DNA of 64,000 nucleotides, from contig KK106982.1 in assembly GCA_000611775.1 (NCBI GenBank), forward strand, positions 3,996,858-4,060,857, given 5' to 3'. The position numbers were made by a program, and so were the translations under genes. Below the pieces are notes generated by a model, which ran no database searches, had not been told where the DNA came from, and saw only the letters and a program-made list of their open reading frames with translations. This document shows, in pieces, positions 1 through 10,950 of this stretch. Source of the DNA: Umbilicaria muhlenbergii. Its lineage: Eukaryota; Ascomycota; Lecanoromycetes; Umbilicariales; Umbilicariaceae. Within the stretch, counting starts at the first letter, position 1; every line of letters begins with the position of its first letter.

Positions 1-249
1 AGCGCCATCGCCAAGCAGGAATGCGACGTCGCCAAACAGACCACAGCGCTCGCCAAGCAGAGCGCCCTGTATCAGAAAATCGCGGATGATAGTCGAGATA
101 AGTTGAAGGAGATAGGCGATGTTCAGAATTGGGCGGAGATGATCGAGAGGGATTTGATGGTTGTAGAGGAGACGATGAGGAGGGCGGAGGAGGAGGCGGG
201 GCAGGAGGCCAGTGGGAGGGGTGGGGCGGGGGGAAGGAGGTGGTTTTGA
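1..249 (+). CDS. BLOC1S1: BLOC-1 subunit 1 / GCN5L1 family protein, 3' end only
   Basis: Frame 1 is open from the window edge to the TGA at 247-249, giving an 82-residue C-terminal fragment. It holds the family signature LKEIGDVQNWAEMIERDL, preceded by an Ala/Lys/Gln-rich helix; animal BLOC1S1 has an almost identical LKEIGDVENWA segment. The family is a small coiled-coil subunit of BLOC-1, which acts in endosome/lysosome sorting, and has also been linked to mitochondrial acetylation. The tail after the signature is a fungal-specific Gly/Arg/Glu-rich stretch ending RRWF. The start codon and any upstream introns lie outside the window. The match is to one conserved block, so the family call is good but the exact orthology is not proven. 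Confidence 0.8.
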   Translation, partial: SAIAKQECDVAKQTTALAKQSALYQKIADDSRDKLKEIGDVQNWAEMIERDLMVVEETMRRAEEEAGQEASGRGGAGGRRWF

Positions 250-1711
250 AGGGGACGGAAGTTTGGTTAACGGACTCGGGCGTTACTCGGAGTGTGTCGT
301 TGTGGTCTCATGTTGATGTCATCAACTCGCATGAGGGGGTTGGGTCGGATCCGGAAATCTACCCTGCAGGTTACGTTCCTGGCTGCAGAACAGATCGGAG
401 CATGGTCGCGGATGTTCTCTACGCTCCATGTGGACACGAGTAATTGTTCATAGGCGTGGAGCTGTGCTCGAGCTCATATGGCAGGTCGTTTCGGCGGTGA
501 ATTGGGGTGTTTTATCTACATTTCGAGCCAATTTGCGGTAGCTGAGCAACTGGTATTTTTGGTAGTCGGACATTGAGGTTGAGGTATCCCATCCTATCGC
601 TTTATCAACTTGCTTCACGAGCCTAGACCACTGTCCTTACCTCGTGTCTTAAGCAGCCTAGGATGGCAACATTGGAGCGTAGGGCATTTCGAACGATGCC
701 AAGACGCCATGCCGATTACCTGGGTATCTCAGAAACCACGTCGGCCACTCCAGATATCCACAACTCGTTCTACCAATTTCTCCGTTCACTCCAATCTAAG
801 CTCAAGCTGACTTCAAGTTATGGACGTGGCTGATCTACCTTACCCACGCTTCTTGGACGATGATCGTCCAGCACCCATGTCCGTGACGTCGACGTTGCCC
901 TAAGCGGAGATATGCCATGTGCCCTTTAAACATAATTAATGCCTCATCGATGCAGTACCGCCATTATACCTTTGCAATCCACTATTGCTCACTACAAGCC
1001 CTCCCCCAAGCCCCAGTCAATGCCACAACTAACACCTGCCCAAAGCCACCACAACGCGCCTTCCCCCTCCGCCGGCCCTCCTCACCCTCGCCCTCGCCCT
1101 CTCTCTCCACCAGCGTCCTATGCGCAGAACTCCGGTACCTTTGCCCCCACCTTCTCCTCCCCTCCCACCCTCTCCCCTTTCTCTCCCAGTCCACAGAACC
1201 CACTTTCATAGCTAACCCCCCCGGGATAAGGTTTTCAAACTGGCTCCGTTCTTTCAAATTTGCATTGAGACTGCGCCGAACTTGCAATTACGTACTCCTT
1301 CACTTCGGATTGCGCCAGCTCGTTGCTCCCATATCTTCATCTCGTTTGCGGCCGCCCCGATGTTGCGTAATATGCACACTTTGCGGACCGGCTCCTTCTC
1401 TCCAGATTCCAACTAGGTCTCGTACAGTCTCATCTCTTTCGCATATGCGTTGCGATGGCGTAGATATTTTTCGTAACAATAGCATGGCGTGCTCGGGCTC
1501 CGGATGACAGAGAGAAACTAGACTGAAGATGTGCAGGACTGCTATGAGCTTCGAGTTGGTGACGGAAGGTCTCTGTGGTGTCATGTATGAGGTAGTGTTC
1601 TATCTGGATTGCTTCTCGGGAATGTACAGGCTATAGCCTAGATCGTAGAGGTGTTCCCCTTCGCGGATGTAGTTGTCAATGCCGTGCTAGGGGTGCGCCC
1701 AATGTCGATAT
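250..1711. other. Intergenic region without a recognisable gene
   Basis: No reading frame here resembles a known family. A C/T-rich low-complexity tract at about 1060-1200 creates overlapping open frames on both strands, which I take to be composition artefacts. It separates the + strand BLOC1S1 end from the 3' end of the minus-strand ankyrin gene. Confidence 0.5.
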
Positions 1712-4138
1712 TTACTCCGCTTGGACCCATGCTCCTGGCATTGGTGGATTCCAAGTCGCGGTAGCATCGCCGCTGCTGTTTGCGTGATTCCGATTTTGTG
1801 GATGGGAGCTAGCGTTGGGCTTGGTTAAGGCCAGCTTGAGATTCTCCTCTCGTATCGTTTCAAGGAGCTCCTTGAAGGCATCGACCAGAACCTCTTGCGG
1901 ACCATCGTTGCCATCCCCACTATGATGCGCCCAGAATACATCCCATGGATCTTGACCATTATAGTTTTCCAGATCGCAATCGATCCCACTCATCCTGAAG
2001 GAAGTGAGTATTCTCAAGGTAGCTTCGTCCGCGAATGCGGCTGCAAGATGCAAAATCGACCCCTCGTGTCCTCGAATGATTCTGTAATCAGCTCCTGCCT
2101 TCAAGAGGATCTTCAGGCACTGGTAGCTTCCTTTTACTATGGCCAGAAAAAGGGGTGTGTATCCAAGGATGTCTTGAACGTCAATCTCTGCACCATGTTC
2201 AAGCAAACAGGCCGCCATTGTCGGATTTCCATTCCTAGCGGCGGAGTGCAATGGAGTCCCCTTGCTTATATCCTGCATATTCAGGTTCGCGCCGTTTATC
2301 ACAAGGACATGAACGAAAAGAGGGTCATGACAATACCTTGCAACATTATGTAAGGGAGTTACACCAAAATTGTCTTGAACATTTGGGTCGGCGCCGTGTC
2401 TGAGGATATCAATGAGGCATTCACATGACAAGTCACGGACCCAGTGTGTCGGCGTTTGTCCTAAAAAATCAGCGATGTTGGGATCTGCTTTGTGCTTCAA
2501 CAGCAGTTGGAAAAGCGCTGAATCCATCAAGAAAGCCGCCCACAACAACGCTGTAGCGCCTTTGGTATCCTGAGTGTTGATTGAACTTGTTGCATACTGA
2601 AGCTCAACTTCAAGGTCACCGGGGATAAGATTGAGAATTATTTTCTGCAATCGAGAGAGTTGCAATTCCTCAATGCTATGACCAAATCCAAAAGAATGAT
2701 ACACAGCGTCAGTCTGCGGGTCACGTCGGCTCAGATATTTCCTCGACGCAATATCGCGAGCAGTTCTAAACTCCTTAGCCATTAGAGGGAAACCATCATG
2801 TGTCTTTGAACATACATCATAGAGTTATCCTCAATATCTGGATCTGCCCCTAGCATTAATAGTGCTTTACAACACTTGCTTGAATTGTGAAGAGCGACCC
2901 ACTGTAAAACGTAAGCCGAACTCAGTAGTTATGGACGCAATACTTACGTGTAGAACTGACCAACCATTTTGATCGACATCTAAAGGGGAAGAGAGCCCCT
3001 TGTCAAACAATTTCACCAATTGGTTCCAGTTGTCTTCTTTGGCATATTTGATCGCCCACTCATCGCTACCTCGTATGCGTAGAGCTGTAATTGTAACTTG
3101 AGGCCCTCTTATCGCCGCTGTAATTGCGCATGAGATAAACCACACAGGGAAGTAGTAAGTGATCCGTGTCAAGCGCTGACTCGGCCGCGAACACCTGGGT
3201 TCATCGCACTTCGGTGTCTGCACCAGCCCTCCAACATAGCCCACAAAAAGAGAACCGACGACTTTCTGAAGAAAAGAAGGCGTCTGGAGGTTGCCACGCT
3301 TGTGACATACGCAGCTGCACCATGCATTGCAGGCCAGACGGGGTGTAAATGTCGTCTCGATCTGCAAGACGTTCAATCTGGTATAGCTGGATTCGATCGT
3401 GTTTCGCGTTTCCCGCTGACGAAGTATCTCCGATTGCGGACTCTCAGGAGTATTAGGACCTGTGGTTTGCTGCGTTGTTGGCGCTTGCGTATCAGGAGAA
3501 TTTTGAAGCAGCACTTCCTCATGCTGCCCCGAGATAACGTCTTTTTGTGCGACTGCCTGCTGCATATCCCGTAATAGATTGGTGTTAACAGCGTTCAACT
3601 CTCGCTGCTGATCCCGGACCTGGCTGACCATCGCTTCAACGTTCAAAAGCCCTAATCGTACTTGGGAAGCTTGTGATGTGGTTAACGTTGAGACAGTCAA
3701 GTGTATCTTTCCCTTGAGTCCGTTCAATTCGCGCTGGAATTTTTTGATATCTCGACCAGCTAGTGCGAAACGAAGTCTATGAACAGAAGGCTTCTCGTGC
3801 TCTGCACTTGAAAGTGTAATTATCCGACCCTTGATGAGATTTTCAAGGCCAAGAAGCTGATCATTCGCCATTTTGATGTACATCGCAAGCTGAGACGTGG
3901 TTGACCGGAGAGCCTCCCGCTGCCGACCATGATATGAGCTGTTGTGGTTGGTCCGAAGGCCGTCTACAATGTCCTTTATACTAAGTAGAACAGCTCTAAA
4001 GTCGGATATCTCATTGAGTAAAGCAAGTACTTCTTCCGGAGCTTTACGCAAACGGTAAAGCATTTCGAGACCGGTGTTGACATTGCCGGCCAGTCCAATG
4101 ATTGTGATAATGCTAGCTGTAAGGGAAGCAGGATCCAT
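1712..4138 (-). CDS. Ankyrin-repeat protein with fungal STAND-type N-terminal domain (model contains a frame problem)
   Basis: The start is chosen at 4138 (MDPASLTASIITIIGLAG), the usual beginning of the fungal N-terminal domain found on STAND/NLR-like and ankyrin proteins. That domain covers roughly residues 1-190 and is followed by a Cys-rich block (CNAWCSCVCHKRG) and a conserved SLFVGYVGG / ITYYFPVWF segment. A clear intron lies at 2902-2947 (GTAAGT...TTACAG); the next exon starts the ankyrin repeats (LHWVALHNSSK, LLMLGADPDIED). The second large frame (2782-1712) holds at least five more repeats such as TPLHNVARYCHD and TPLHSAARNGNP. The two frames do not join simply: only a poor 38-nt GT-AG candidate (2774-2811) restores phase, otherwise there is a one-base shift. 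Probable role is a non-self or stress sensor scaffold, inferred from the architecture. It may be a pseudogene. Confidence 0.62.
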
Positions 4139-4602
4139 GGTGATGCTAGATAACAACCATTGATTGTATCGGCGAGAGAGCGGGAGTGTGCGAGTTGTTA
4201 GCAATGACGGCATTCAAGGTTTGGATAGGCAGAATCTTAAATAAAGAAGTCGCTGTTACACAAGAAGAACAGCTGGTGGGGTAAATATAAGGAGTGAGAC
4301 GGCGCAGCGCGAGATGGAGGGCTCGCGTCCTCAGCTGACAATCAATTAGACTTTCACGATTCCAATTTGAACAGACAGGAATAGGAAATTTCCATGTGAC
4401 TGTTTCAAGTTCATTCCTGCCAGCCTGCGGTTTCGTCGACACGGGTCCATACATGAAGATACACACTAATGGTCCTGCATTGCTAAGGCGATGACAATGC
4501 TGTCAGACGGATGGAACCGGTTCAGTCCATCCCAGTTGTGTCAAAGAGGTTTTGGACAGATTGGATCGACTATTGCCAACCTCCAAAGCCGTGTTGCAGA
4601 CA

Positions 4603-4750
4603 CCCCAGATTCACACCAGATTTGAACAGATGCTTGTGACAGTACAGCAGACGCTAATTACCCAGTGTGCCCCAGATTCACACCAGATTTGAACAGATGC
4701 TTGTGACAGTACAGCAGACGCTAATTACCCAGTGTGCCCCAGATTCACCA
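4603..4750. repeat. 67-bp tandem duplication
   Basis: A 67-bp unit beginning CCCCAGATTCACACCAGA occurs at 4603-4669 and again, without visible change, at 4670-4736. A third partial copy of about 12 bases follows from 4737. It lies upstream of the ankyrin gene start. Confidence 0.9.
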
Positions 4751-7057
4751 CAAGCAAAACATAAATGTCGCACACGACTTTCCCTACCCCGCAAATACTC
4801 AATCTCAGTGTCTAAGAAGTCCAAGAAGTCGAGCTCCTTCGGACGAATAGATGTGAAATGAGATCTGGACATGAGAATGATCTCTCTGAAGATCTTGAGT
4901 GAAAACTTGCATGTCGCAGCCGAAAGTCGTAAGGTTGTGCTGAAATTGGTTGCTTCCATGGACAAAGTCACTGGTAGCACTGCCAAATATCGCCAATAGC
5001 GCCGTATATGACTGGAACGTTGGGGACGGATACTGGATCGATTCCTGTCACGGCCTGAGATTAGATGCGTTGGCTCATATGGAAGTCCCTCTTCCATGCT
5101 GGCTGTTGGAAGGTTCATCCGTCCCTAGATGAACGTACTGACCAGAGGAGGGAACCTGCGGTCGACTACGCTACGGGTAATACCAAGTAAGCGCTAGGGC
5201 GGCTCAAGGGGCTTCTAAAATGCTCACCTGCAGTGCTTCCAAGTCTCGTGCCGGCCCTAAAGTTCGCCGCTCGTACTCGCTGAGGATGGTAATCCCTGGG
5301 TCTTATGTATTGGTCAGTAACGACGTTGCCGCAACTCGCCCATGCCATCTCGATTGGGACGAAAGCCATCCTAGACCTTGCATCGCTGACTGCAGCGATC
5401 CCCTATCATTGGGTTCCTAGAGGGTAGCACTGAAGGTTGTAATCTTTGTGGCGGGGGTTTCGGCGGAGAATTTGTTTCGGTTCGTGGGCCCGGTTTCGCT
5501 GTCACTTCCCCAGCGTGGGGAAGCGAGCGTGGAGACATTCTGTACGAGTACTCGAGTACGGCACTGCTCTTAAATTCGGCTACTCTTCGGAAATCTTTCA
5601 AATTGGATCAAATGTACGGAGGAGTGACGCTGGAATGAGGACGGGGATGGAAAGAGCCATGGCTGGCTGACCTCCTCATTAAAGCGGAGGTTGCGGGCTA
5701 ATGGAACGGTGCCATGACCGCCATACTCTTTACGGCACAACAGCTTTTGTGCGCCCTCCGTCCTGCACATCATCGGTGATGTTGAGGCCTAGGCGTCGTA
5801 CCAAGTGCGCCCTGCAAAGCTCATCCTGGAGGAAAGTGACACAAACCAATGTGGCCGCCCCCAATGCGCACGACGGGACTTTCAGACGAGAGGTCCATTT
5901 GGGGAGGCGCAAGCTTCTTGAGTCAATCCACCAGGACTTGACTGGTGCTCTCCGCAATCTCTATATGAATGAGGACACTCCTCAGCGCTGACCTTTAAGA
6001 ACTGAGACTGTGCTCCAGTGTTTCCAGATGAGAGCCCGCCTGCAAGTCGCCAAGAAGAACATCGCTAGCACTTCGAACTGGTTCAGACTCCGATGATAAG
6101 GAAGCTGCTTACAGCTTACGCCCCCAAAGGAAAACGCCACCCCCTTCCGTCGCTGCAACCGTGATCTAATTCAGTCATGAAGTTTGAAACCGGACAACAA
6201 AGCCGCAATTGTAGAGGAGCATGTCTCTACTGTAACCCCAGCCCCACCACCCTCTCCAGGAACCACACCAACGTGAATCTGGCAAGCCCAAAAGCTCAGT
6301 AACCTCACCACGCTCATCTCCAGTCCCCGATCCCAGTACCACCTCAACGCGCTCCCCAACTCCAACCACGCCCAAAGCGCAGTCAAATTTCTTACCCTTC
6401 CCCCGACCTACCGCCACAATACCATCCACCGAAGCAGAACCTCCCACCCTCTCCTCACCCAACCTTTCTCCAACCTTCCCACATTTCCCTCGCACCCCCA
6501 ACCCCAACCCCACCCCCCACCCCACCCCACTCTCTCAACCTCAAAGCCAGCCCTCCCCACCGCCGCCATCCTCCCCACTCTGTCCCACACCCTCGACCCC
6601 ATCTCCACCGCATCGTCCCCTCCTCCCCCTCCTCCCACCTCCCCCTCCACACCCGGACCCCCCACTCCCGCCCTCTCCGCCGGCACCAAATCCGCACCCT
6701 TTGTCCGCCCAGAACCAAAGCCAGAGCGAGGGCCAGCCCCAGCGCCAAAGACAAGCATGGGGCTATTCCAACGATGGAAATCCCGCTTCTCGCGCGGTTG
6801 AGAGTGGCGGTACGTGAGATGCAGGCAGAGGCGGGGCAGGGGGGATTGGCGGCACGTGGAGATGCAGGCAGAGGCGCGGCAGGTCAAAGCAGCAGAAAGC
6901 GGCCCGGCGTGCCGAAGGAGGCGGGGGACCATCCCGTCTTTCAGTCTTCCAGTCCTAGCTCCTCGGACATGGTAGGGTAGGAAGGAAGGAAGGAAGGAAG
7001 GAAGGAAGGAGGCAAGGGTTCGGGCTTAGGGAGGTGGAGATGGGGTTTTACTCTCTT
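4751..7057. other. Region without a recognisable gene
   Basis: Open frames here are short and overlap on both strands, and none resembles a known family. From about 6235 to 6818 the + strand is extremely C-rich and open in two frames, giving Pro/Ser/Thr-rich translations; one frame ends at 6801 with MGLFQRWKSRFSRG. This could be the 3' part of a disordered-protein gene, but I see no convincing start or splice sites. A (GGAA)n microsatellite follows at 6980-7011. Confidence 0.4.
6980..7011. repeat. (GGAA)n microsatellite
   Basis: About seven to eight uninterrupted GGAA/GAAG units precede a G-rich purine tract that runs into the assembly gap. Confidence 0.95.
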
Positions 7058-9865
7058 TTACTTCTTCTGGAAGGAGTAGGCGTGGGAGGGGGAGGGGGAG
7101 GGGAGGGGANNNNNNNNNNNNNNNNNNNNNNNNNNNNNNNNNNNNNNNNNNNNNNNNNNNNNNNNNNNNNNNNNNNNNNNNNNNNNNNNNNNNNNNNNNN
7201 NNNNNNNNNNNNNNNNNNNNNNNNNNNNNNNNNNNNNNNNNNNNNNNNNNNNNNNNNNNNNNNNNNNNNNNNNNNNNNNNNNNNNNNNNNNNNNNNNNNN
7301 NNNNNNNNNNNNNNNNNNNNNNNNNNNNNNNNNNNNNNNNNNNNNNNNNNNNNNNNNNNNNNNNNNNNNNNNNNNNNNNNNNNNNNNNNNNNNNNNNNNN
7401 NNNNNNNNNNNNNNNNNNNNNNNNNNNNNNNNNNNNNNNNNNNNNNNNNNNNNNNNNNNNNNNNNNNNNNNNNNNNNNNNNNNNNNNNNNNNNNNNNNNN
7501 NNNNNNNNNNNNNNNNNNNNNNNNNNNNNNNNNNNNNNNNNNNNNNNNNNNNNNNNNNNNNNNNNNNNNNNNNNNNNNNNNNNNNNNNNNNNNNNNNNNN
7601 NNNNNNNNNNNNNNNNNNNNNNNNNNNNNNNNNNNNNNNNNNNNNNNNNNNNNNNNNNNNNNNNNNNNNNNNNNNNNNNNNNNNNNNNNNNNNNNNNNNN
7701 NNNNNNNNNNNNNNNNNNNNNNNNNNNNNNNNNNNNNNNNNNNNNNNNNNNNNCCCACCACCACCTGCGTGCGCCGCCCCGTTTTCCCGCCCGCCAGGCC
7801 GCGCGGCACTCATTTCCAGCGGCCGGTCTTCGTCGGCGGAGCTCTGCGAGTCGGGCCACCGGTGCGGGTGGTGGTGGTGCGGGTGGTGCCGTCGGTAGTA
7901 GGACAGTTCGGCCGGGGCGGCGTCGTGCGCGGCGGCGGCCCGCAGGGACAGGTTGCTGTTGCTCTTGGGCACGCGGGTGCCGTGGACGGCATGCGACGGC
8001 GAATGGGCGGATGGATTCGCGCCCGCCGCCGCCGTCGGCTCGTCGTCGCCGGTGGCGTACACCTCCTCCATCCAGCGCGCGAGGCGGAAGATGTGTTTCC
8101 ATGCCTCGGGGAAGACGCCGACGAATTGCAGGAAGCCGTGCGAGATGCCGGGGATGAGGGCGACTTCGACGTGCTCCTTTTCGTCGAACGAGGCTTTGCT
8201 CTTGAGCAGGCCGAATTCTTGCCGGTGGATGAAGTCGTTGTGTTTGGCTTGGCGCAGGCGGCCGGCCATGATGACGGTGTCGTCGACGAGGGGGTCGCGC
8301 TCGCCGGTTAGGAAGTAGGTTTTGGGGAATTTGGCCAGCAAGGCTTCGGGCGCGAGGAGGGGGGAGAGGAGGAAGTCGGTGCTGAAGTCCGGGCGGTTGT
8401 GCGGGCCGACGTAGAGGATGATCATGGCGCGCATCATTTCGGGCGTGAGGATGCGGTCGTTGAAGTAGGAGATCATCGAGGACATGGCGAGGCGGGTTTT
8501 CATCTGTTGTGGTTTCGAGGAGGCCACGGTGGCGGTTTGATTGGCGACGTCGGGGGTGCTTTTGGCAAATTTGGTGGTGTCGGTGTCAATGTTGTTGAGA
8601 GGGGTGATATGAGCTGCTAACGCGTCGGGTTGTTCGGAGAGGTGGGATTCGGGTTCCAGGGGTTTTTGGGGCTCGGTGTCAGGAGGCGGGACCACTTCGG
8701 ACGCGGGTGCAGGTAACGGATGAGCATCGTCTTGGAAGAAAAAGGACGGATGAGGGGTTCCTTCGGCGAGTTTGGAATAGTCTTCGCTTTTTCGGCGGAG
8801 GACGTTCATGTTGGTCTTTCGCACGTGGCGATCTTGGATCAGCGCCATTTGTTCGTCAGTCATCCAATTGCCAATGTTCATGTCCAGCCCGGGGTAGATG
8901 AGAATCAACCCTTCCGGCACTGGAAGCGTCTCTTGGCCTAGCTTCGACCTCGAGCCAGTTCCTGCTGACTGTAATATCATCAAGACCACGCCGGTAGCCA
9001 GGTTTCCACCGGCACTATCGCCTGTTACGATGATGCGTGGGCTTACGGCCCCTGACAGGCCAACACAACGTCCTCGACTTGCAACCAGAGTATGGTATAC
9101 ATCATAGCATTCGTTCAGGGCATACGGATACGGATATTCGGGTGCCTTTCTGTAATCCAGGCTCAAGATCGGCAAGCCCAATCTCCCCGACCATGCAAGT
9201 AGCTTGTCATCGTTCGTTCTCGGGTCCATTGCCACGAATCCTCCCCCGGGTATATCCAAGATTACCTTCGTATGATTTTGTAATGCCGACAACGGGCCGT
9301 CGAAGTATAGCCATGCATTGACAGGTTCGCGGTACGAAGACTCTGCTGGTCTTGGGATACGAATCGCCCGGGGAGGGTAACTCGCGAGTTTCGGCCGCAT
9401 CAGTCGGGTGAGGAAGGAAATGTATGGTGTGTTTGCTTTGTTCCAAGACACCCTTAGATGCTCGATTGTCAAAGTCCCTCGGACCTTTCGCACTTTTTCA
9501 TCGGCTTGCTCAGCAGCAATGAGGTAGTAAAATGTGAATACAATGGAAGCCAAGTCCCGCAGCCACTTCTTCCTGATCTTCATAGCCGTCCAGAACCCAG
9601 CGTCCAGCGCGGTCGTGACCCATGTGGCCCGGAAGTATGCTCGATTGTAGAGGTTCGCCAAGGGTTCGGGACATTCGAGGCCGACTATTTTCGCAAAGTT
9701 GCGGCAGACGTACAGATACAGGAGGGTTATGACGAGAGTCTGCCAGGCAGTGAGGCGCTTGTCAATCCGTCTGGAGATTCTTCGGAGTATAGGAGGGCCA
9801 TGGTGATTGCCCCTGTCTGCCGTCAGCATGTTGCCTTTCGGAAGAACATTGCGTCCGACACCCAC
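7058..9865 (-). CDS. Membrane-anchored alpha/beta hydrolase (HSL/lipase-esterase type), C-terminus lost in assembly gap
   Basis: One uninterrupted frame of about 704 codons runs from the ATG at 9865 to the N gap. An N-terminal hydrophobic helix (LVITLLYLYV) suggests an ER or other membrane anchor. The hydrolase-fold-3 domain follows: an oxyanion motif PGGGF in place of the usual HGGG, the nucleophile motif GDSAGG, an acid motif GERDPLVDD and a His motif GISHGFLQF, so the Ser-Asp-His triad appears complete. A Pro/Ser-rich insertion of about 100 residues separates the Ser and Asp parts. The tail is low-complexity and His-rich before the gap. The substrate is unknown; esters of lipids or sterols are typical for the family. 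The stop at 7058 is only nominal because the true length of the gap is not known. M13 is an alternative start. Confidence 0.8.
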   Translation of the reverse strand: MGVGRNVLPKGNMLTADRGNHHGPPILRRISRRIDKRLTAWQTLVITLLYLYVCRNFAKIVGLECPEPLANLYNRAYFRATWVTTALDAGFWTAMKIRKKWLRDLASIVFTFYYLIAAEQADEKVRKVRGTLTIEHLRVSWNKANTPYISFLTRLMRPKLASYPPRAIRIPRPAESSYREPVNAWLYFDGPLSALQNHTKVILDIPGGGFVAMDPRTNDDKLLAWSGRLGLPILSLDYRKAPEYPYPYALNECYDVYHTLVASRGRCVGLSGAVSPRIIVTGDSAGGNLATGVVLMILQSAGTGSRSKLGQETLPVPEGLILIYPGLDMNIGNWMTDEQMALIQDRHVRKTNMNVLRRKSEDYSKLAEGTPHPSFFFQDDAHPLPAPASEVVPPPDTEPQKPLEPESHLSEQPDALAAHITPLNNIDTDTTKFAKSTPDVANQTATVASSKPQQMKTRLAMSSMISYFNDRILTPEMMRAMIILYVGPHNRPDFSTDFLLSPLLAPEALLAKFPKTYFLTGERDPLVDDTVIMAGRLRQAKHNDFIHRQEFGLLKSKASFDEKEHVEVALIPGISHGFLQFVGVFPEAWKHIFRLARWMEEVYATGDDEPTAAAGANPSAHSPSHAVHGTRVPKSNSNLSLRAAAAHDAAPAELSYYRRHHPHHHHPHRWPDSQSSADEDRPLEMSAARPGGRENGAAHAGGGGXXXXXXXXXXXXXXXXXXXXXXXXXXXXXXXXXXXXXXXXXXXXXXXXXXXXXXXXXXXXXXXXXXXXXXXXXXXXXXXXXXXXXXXXXXXXXXXXXXXXXXXXXXXXXXXXXXXXXXXXXXXXXXXXXXXXXXXXXXXXXXXXXXXXXXXXXXXXXXXXXXXXXXXXXXXXXXXXXXXXXXXXXXXXXXXXXXXXXXXXXXXXXXXXXXXXXXXPLPSPSPSHAYSFQKK
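7110..7753. other. Assembly gap (644 N)
   Basis: The bases are unresolved. The gap is flanked on the left by a G-rich purine repeat (GGAGGGGGAGGGG) and on the right by GC-rich coding sequence, a composition that often defeats short-read assembly. It falls inside the 3' part of the hydrolase gene. Confidence 0.99.
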
Positions 9866-10950
9866 CGGAACAGGTACAACGACCAGAAGGAGACGACGGC
9901 GAAGACTTGGATTTTCCGGAACTTCACCGACGGGCGACCAAGGACGTGATCTGCATATTCATGTCAACATGGTCGACAGTTGTCGCGAGGGGTAGCGGAG
10001 CGGGTACCTATCATCTCACCCAACCACCTTCCCTATTCGCTCTCCACAAGGAAGTCGGTGTAACAATGCAGAAATGGCCAGTGTATGATGGAATGCCGGG
10101 GGTATTAATGTTGTACAGTCTAGGGTGGGCGGTGTAGCTGGTCTATGACGGCGACGATGAAGACAGATAAGAATACCGAGGAGTGGGAAAGATGGACATT
10201 CGGATGGGCACGGGGGCGTTAGTGAAGATGCAAGGGCGGCAGTGGGAATTGGCGCGGTGAAGAGTGAAAAAGGAATGGAGGTGGAGGTGGAGGTGGAGGT
10301 GAAGGTGAAGGTGAAGGGGCCAAGGTGAAGGGCCAAGGCGGCTACTGGGACCGACACGTGAGCACGGCTTCCTTCAAGCGCAGGCAGAGTGTCGAGGCAG
10401 AGGCCGCATTGTTGGGCTGCTCAGGCCACATGCCCGACCAAGTGAAGCTCGAGCCCATCGGCTCCCCAAGCCCCGGGGAATCGTAAGGTACATGGAAGCA
10501 GAGGGTGGCCTGCAGTGTGCAGCTTGGAGGGGAAGCAACGACGCGCGTGATGCTGATGCTGATGCTGATGCTGATGCTGGCCTTCCGTGCTTCCATCATC
10601 TCGGGCACCGACGGCGCAAGCGGTCAAACACGTCCGAAGAAGAAGCATGTGAAGACGGCCACGTCGGCACGCCCCTCGGCCTCTCTCCCATCCGTGCGCC
10701 GGAAGCCACACCCGCCAAGCTTTCGTGGGGTAAAGATCCATGTGGGATGCTTCGTCTCATTTGATATCGTCGCCCAGTCAAGCACTACAGAGACTCCACT
10801 CATTGGTCCAGTATTGCAGTGTTCCAAGATTATCAGAATCCGATCATATGCCACTCAACATCATATATACATACACATATACTTTATACTTGTACAGATG
10901 GTCAAGAATCAAGCACCAAGAATCAACAAGCATCAATCAACAATCAACGA
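9866..10950. other. Intergenic region between hydrolase start and Rxt3 end, with simple repeats
   Basis: No gene is recognised. A GGTGGA/GGTGAA minisatellite lies at about 10276-10319 and a TGATGC hexanucleotide repeat at about 10547-10580. Both create artificial open frames. Confidence 0.6.

Noticed and set aside
6175-6932. Gly/Trp-rich minus-strand frames
   Set aside because: They come only from the C-rich + strand tract; no domain or credible start.
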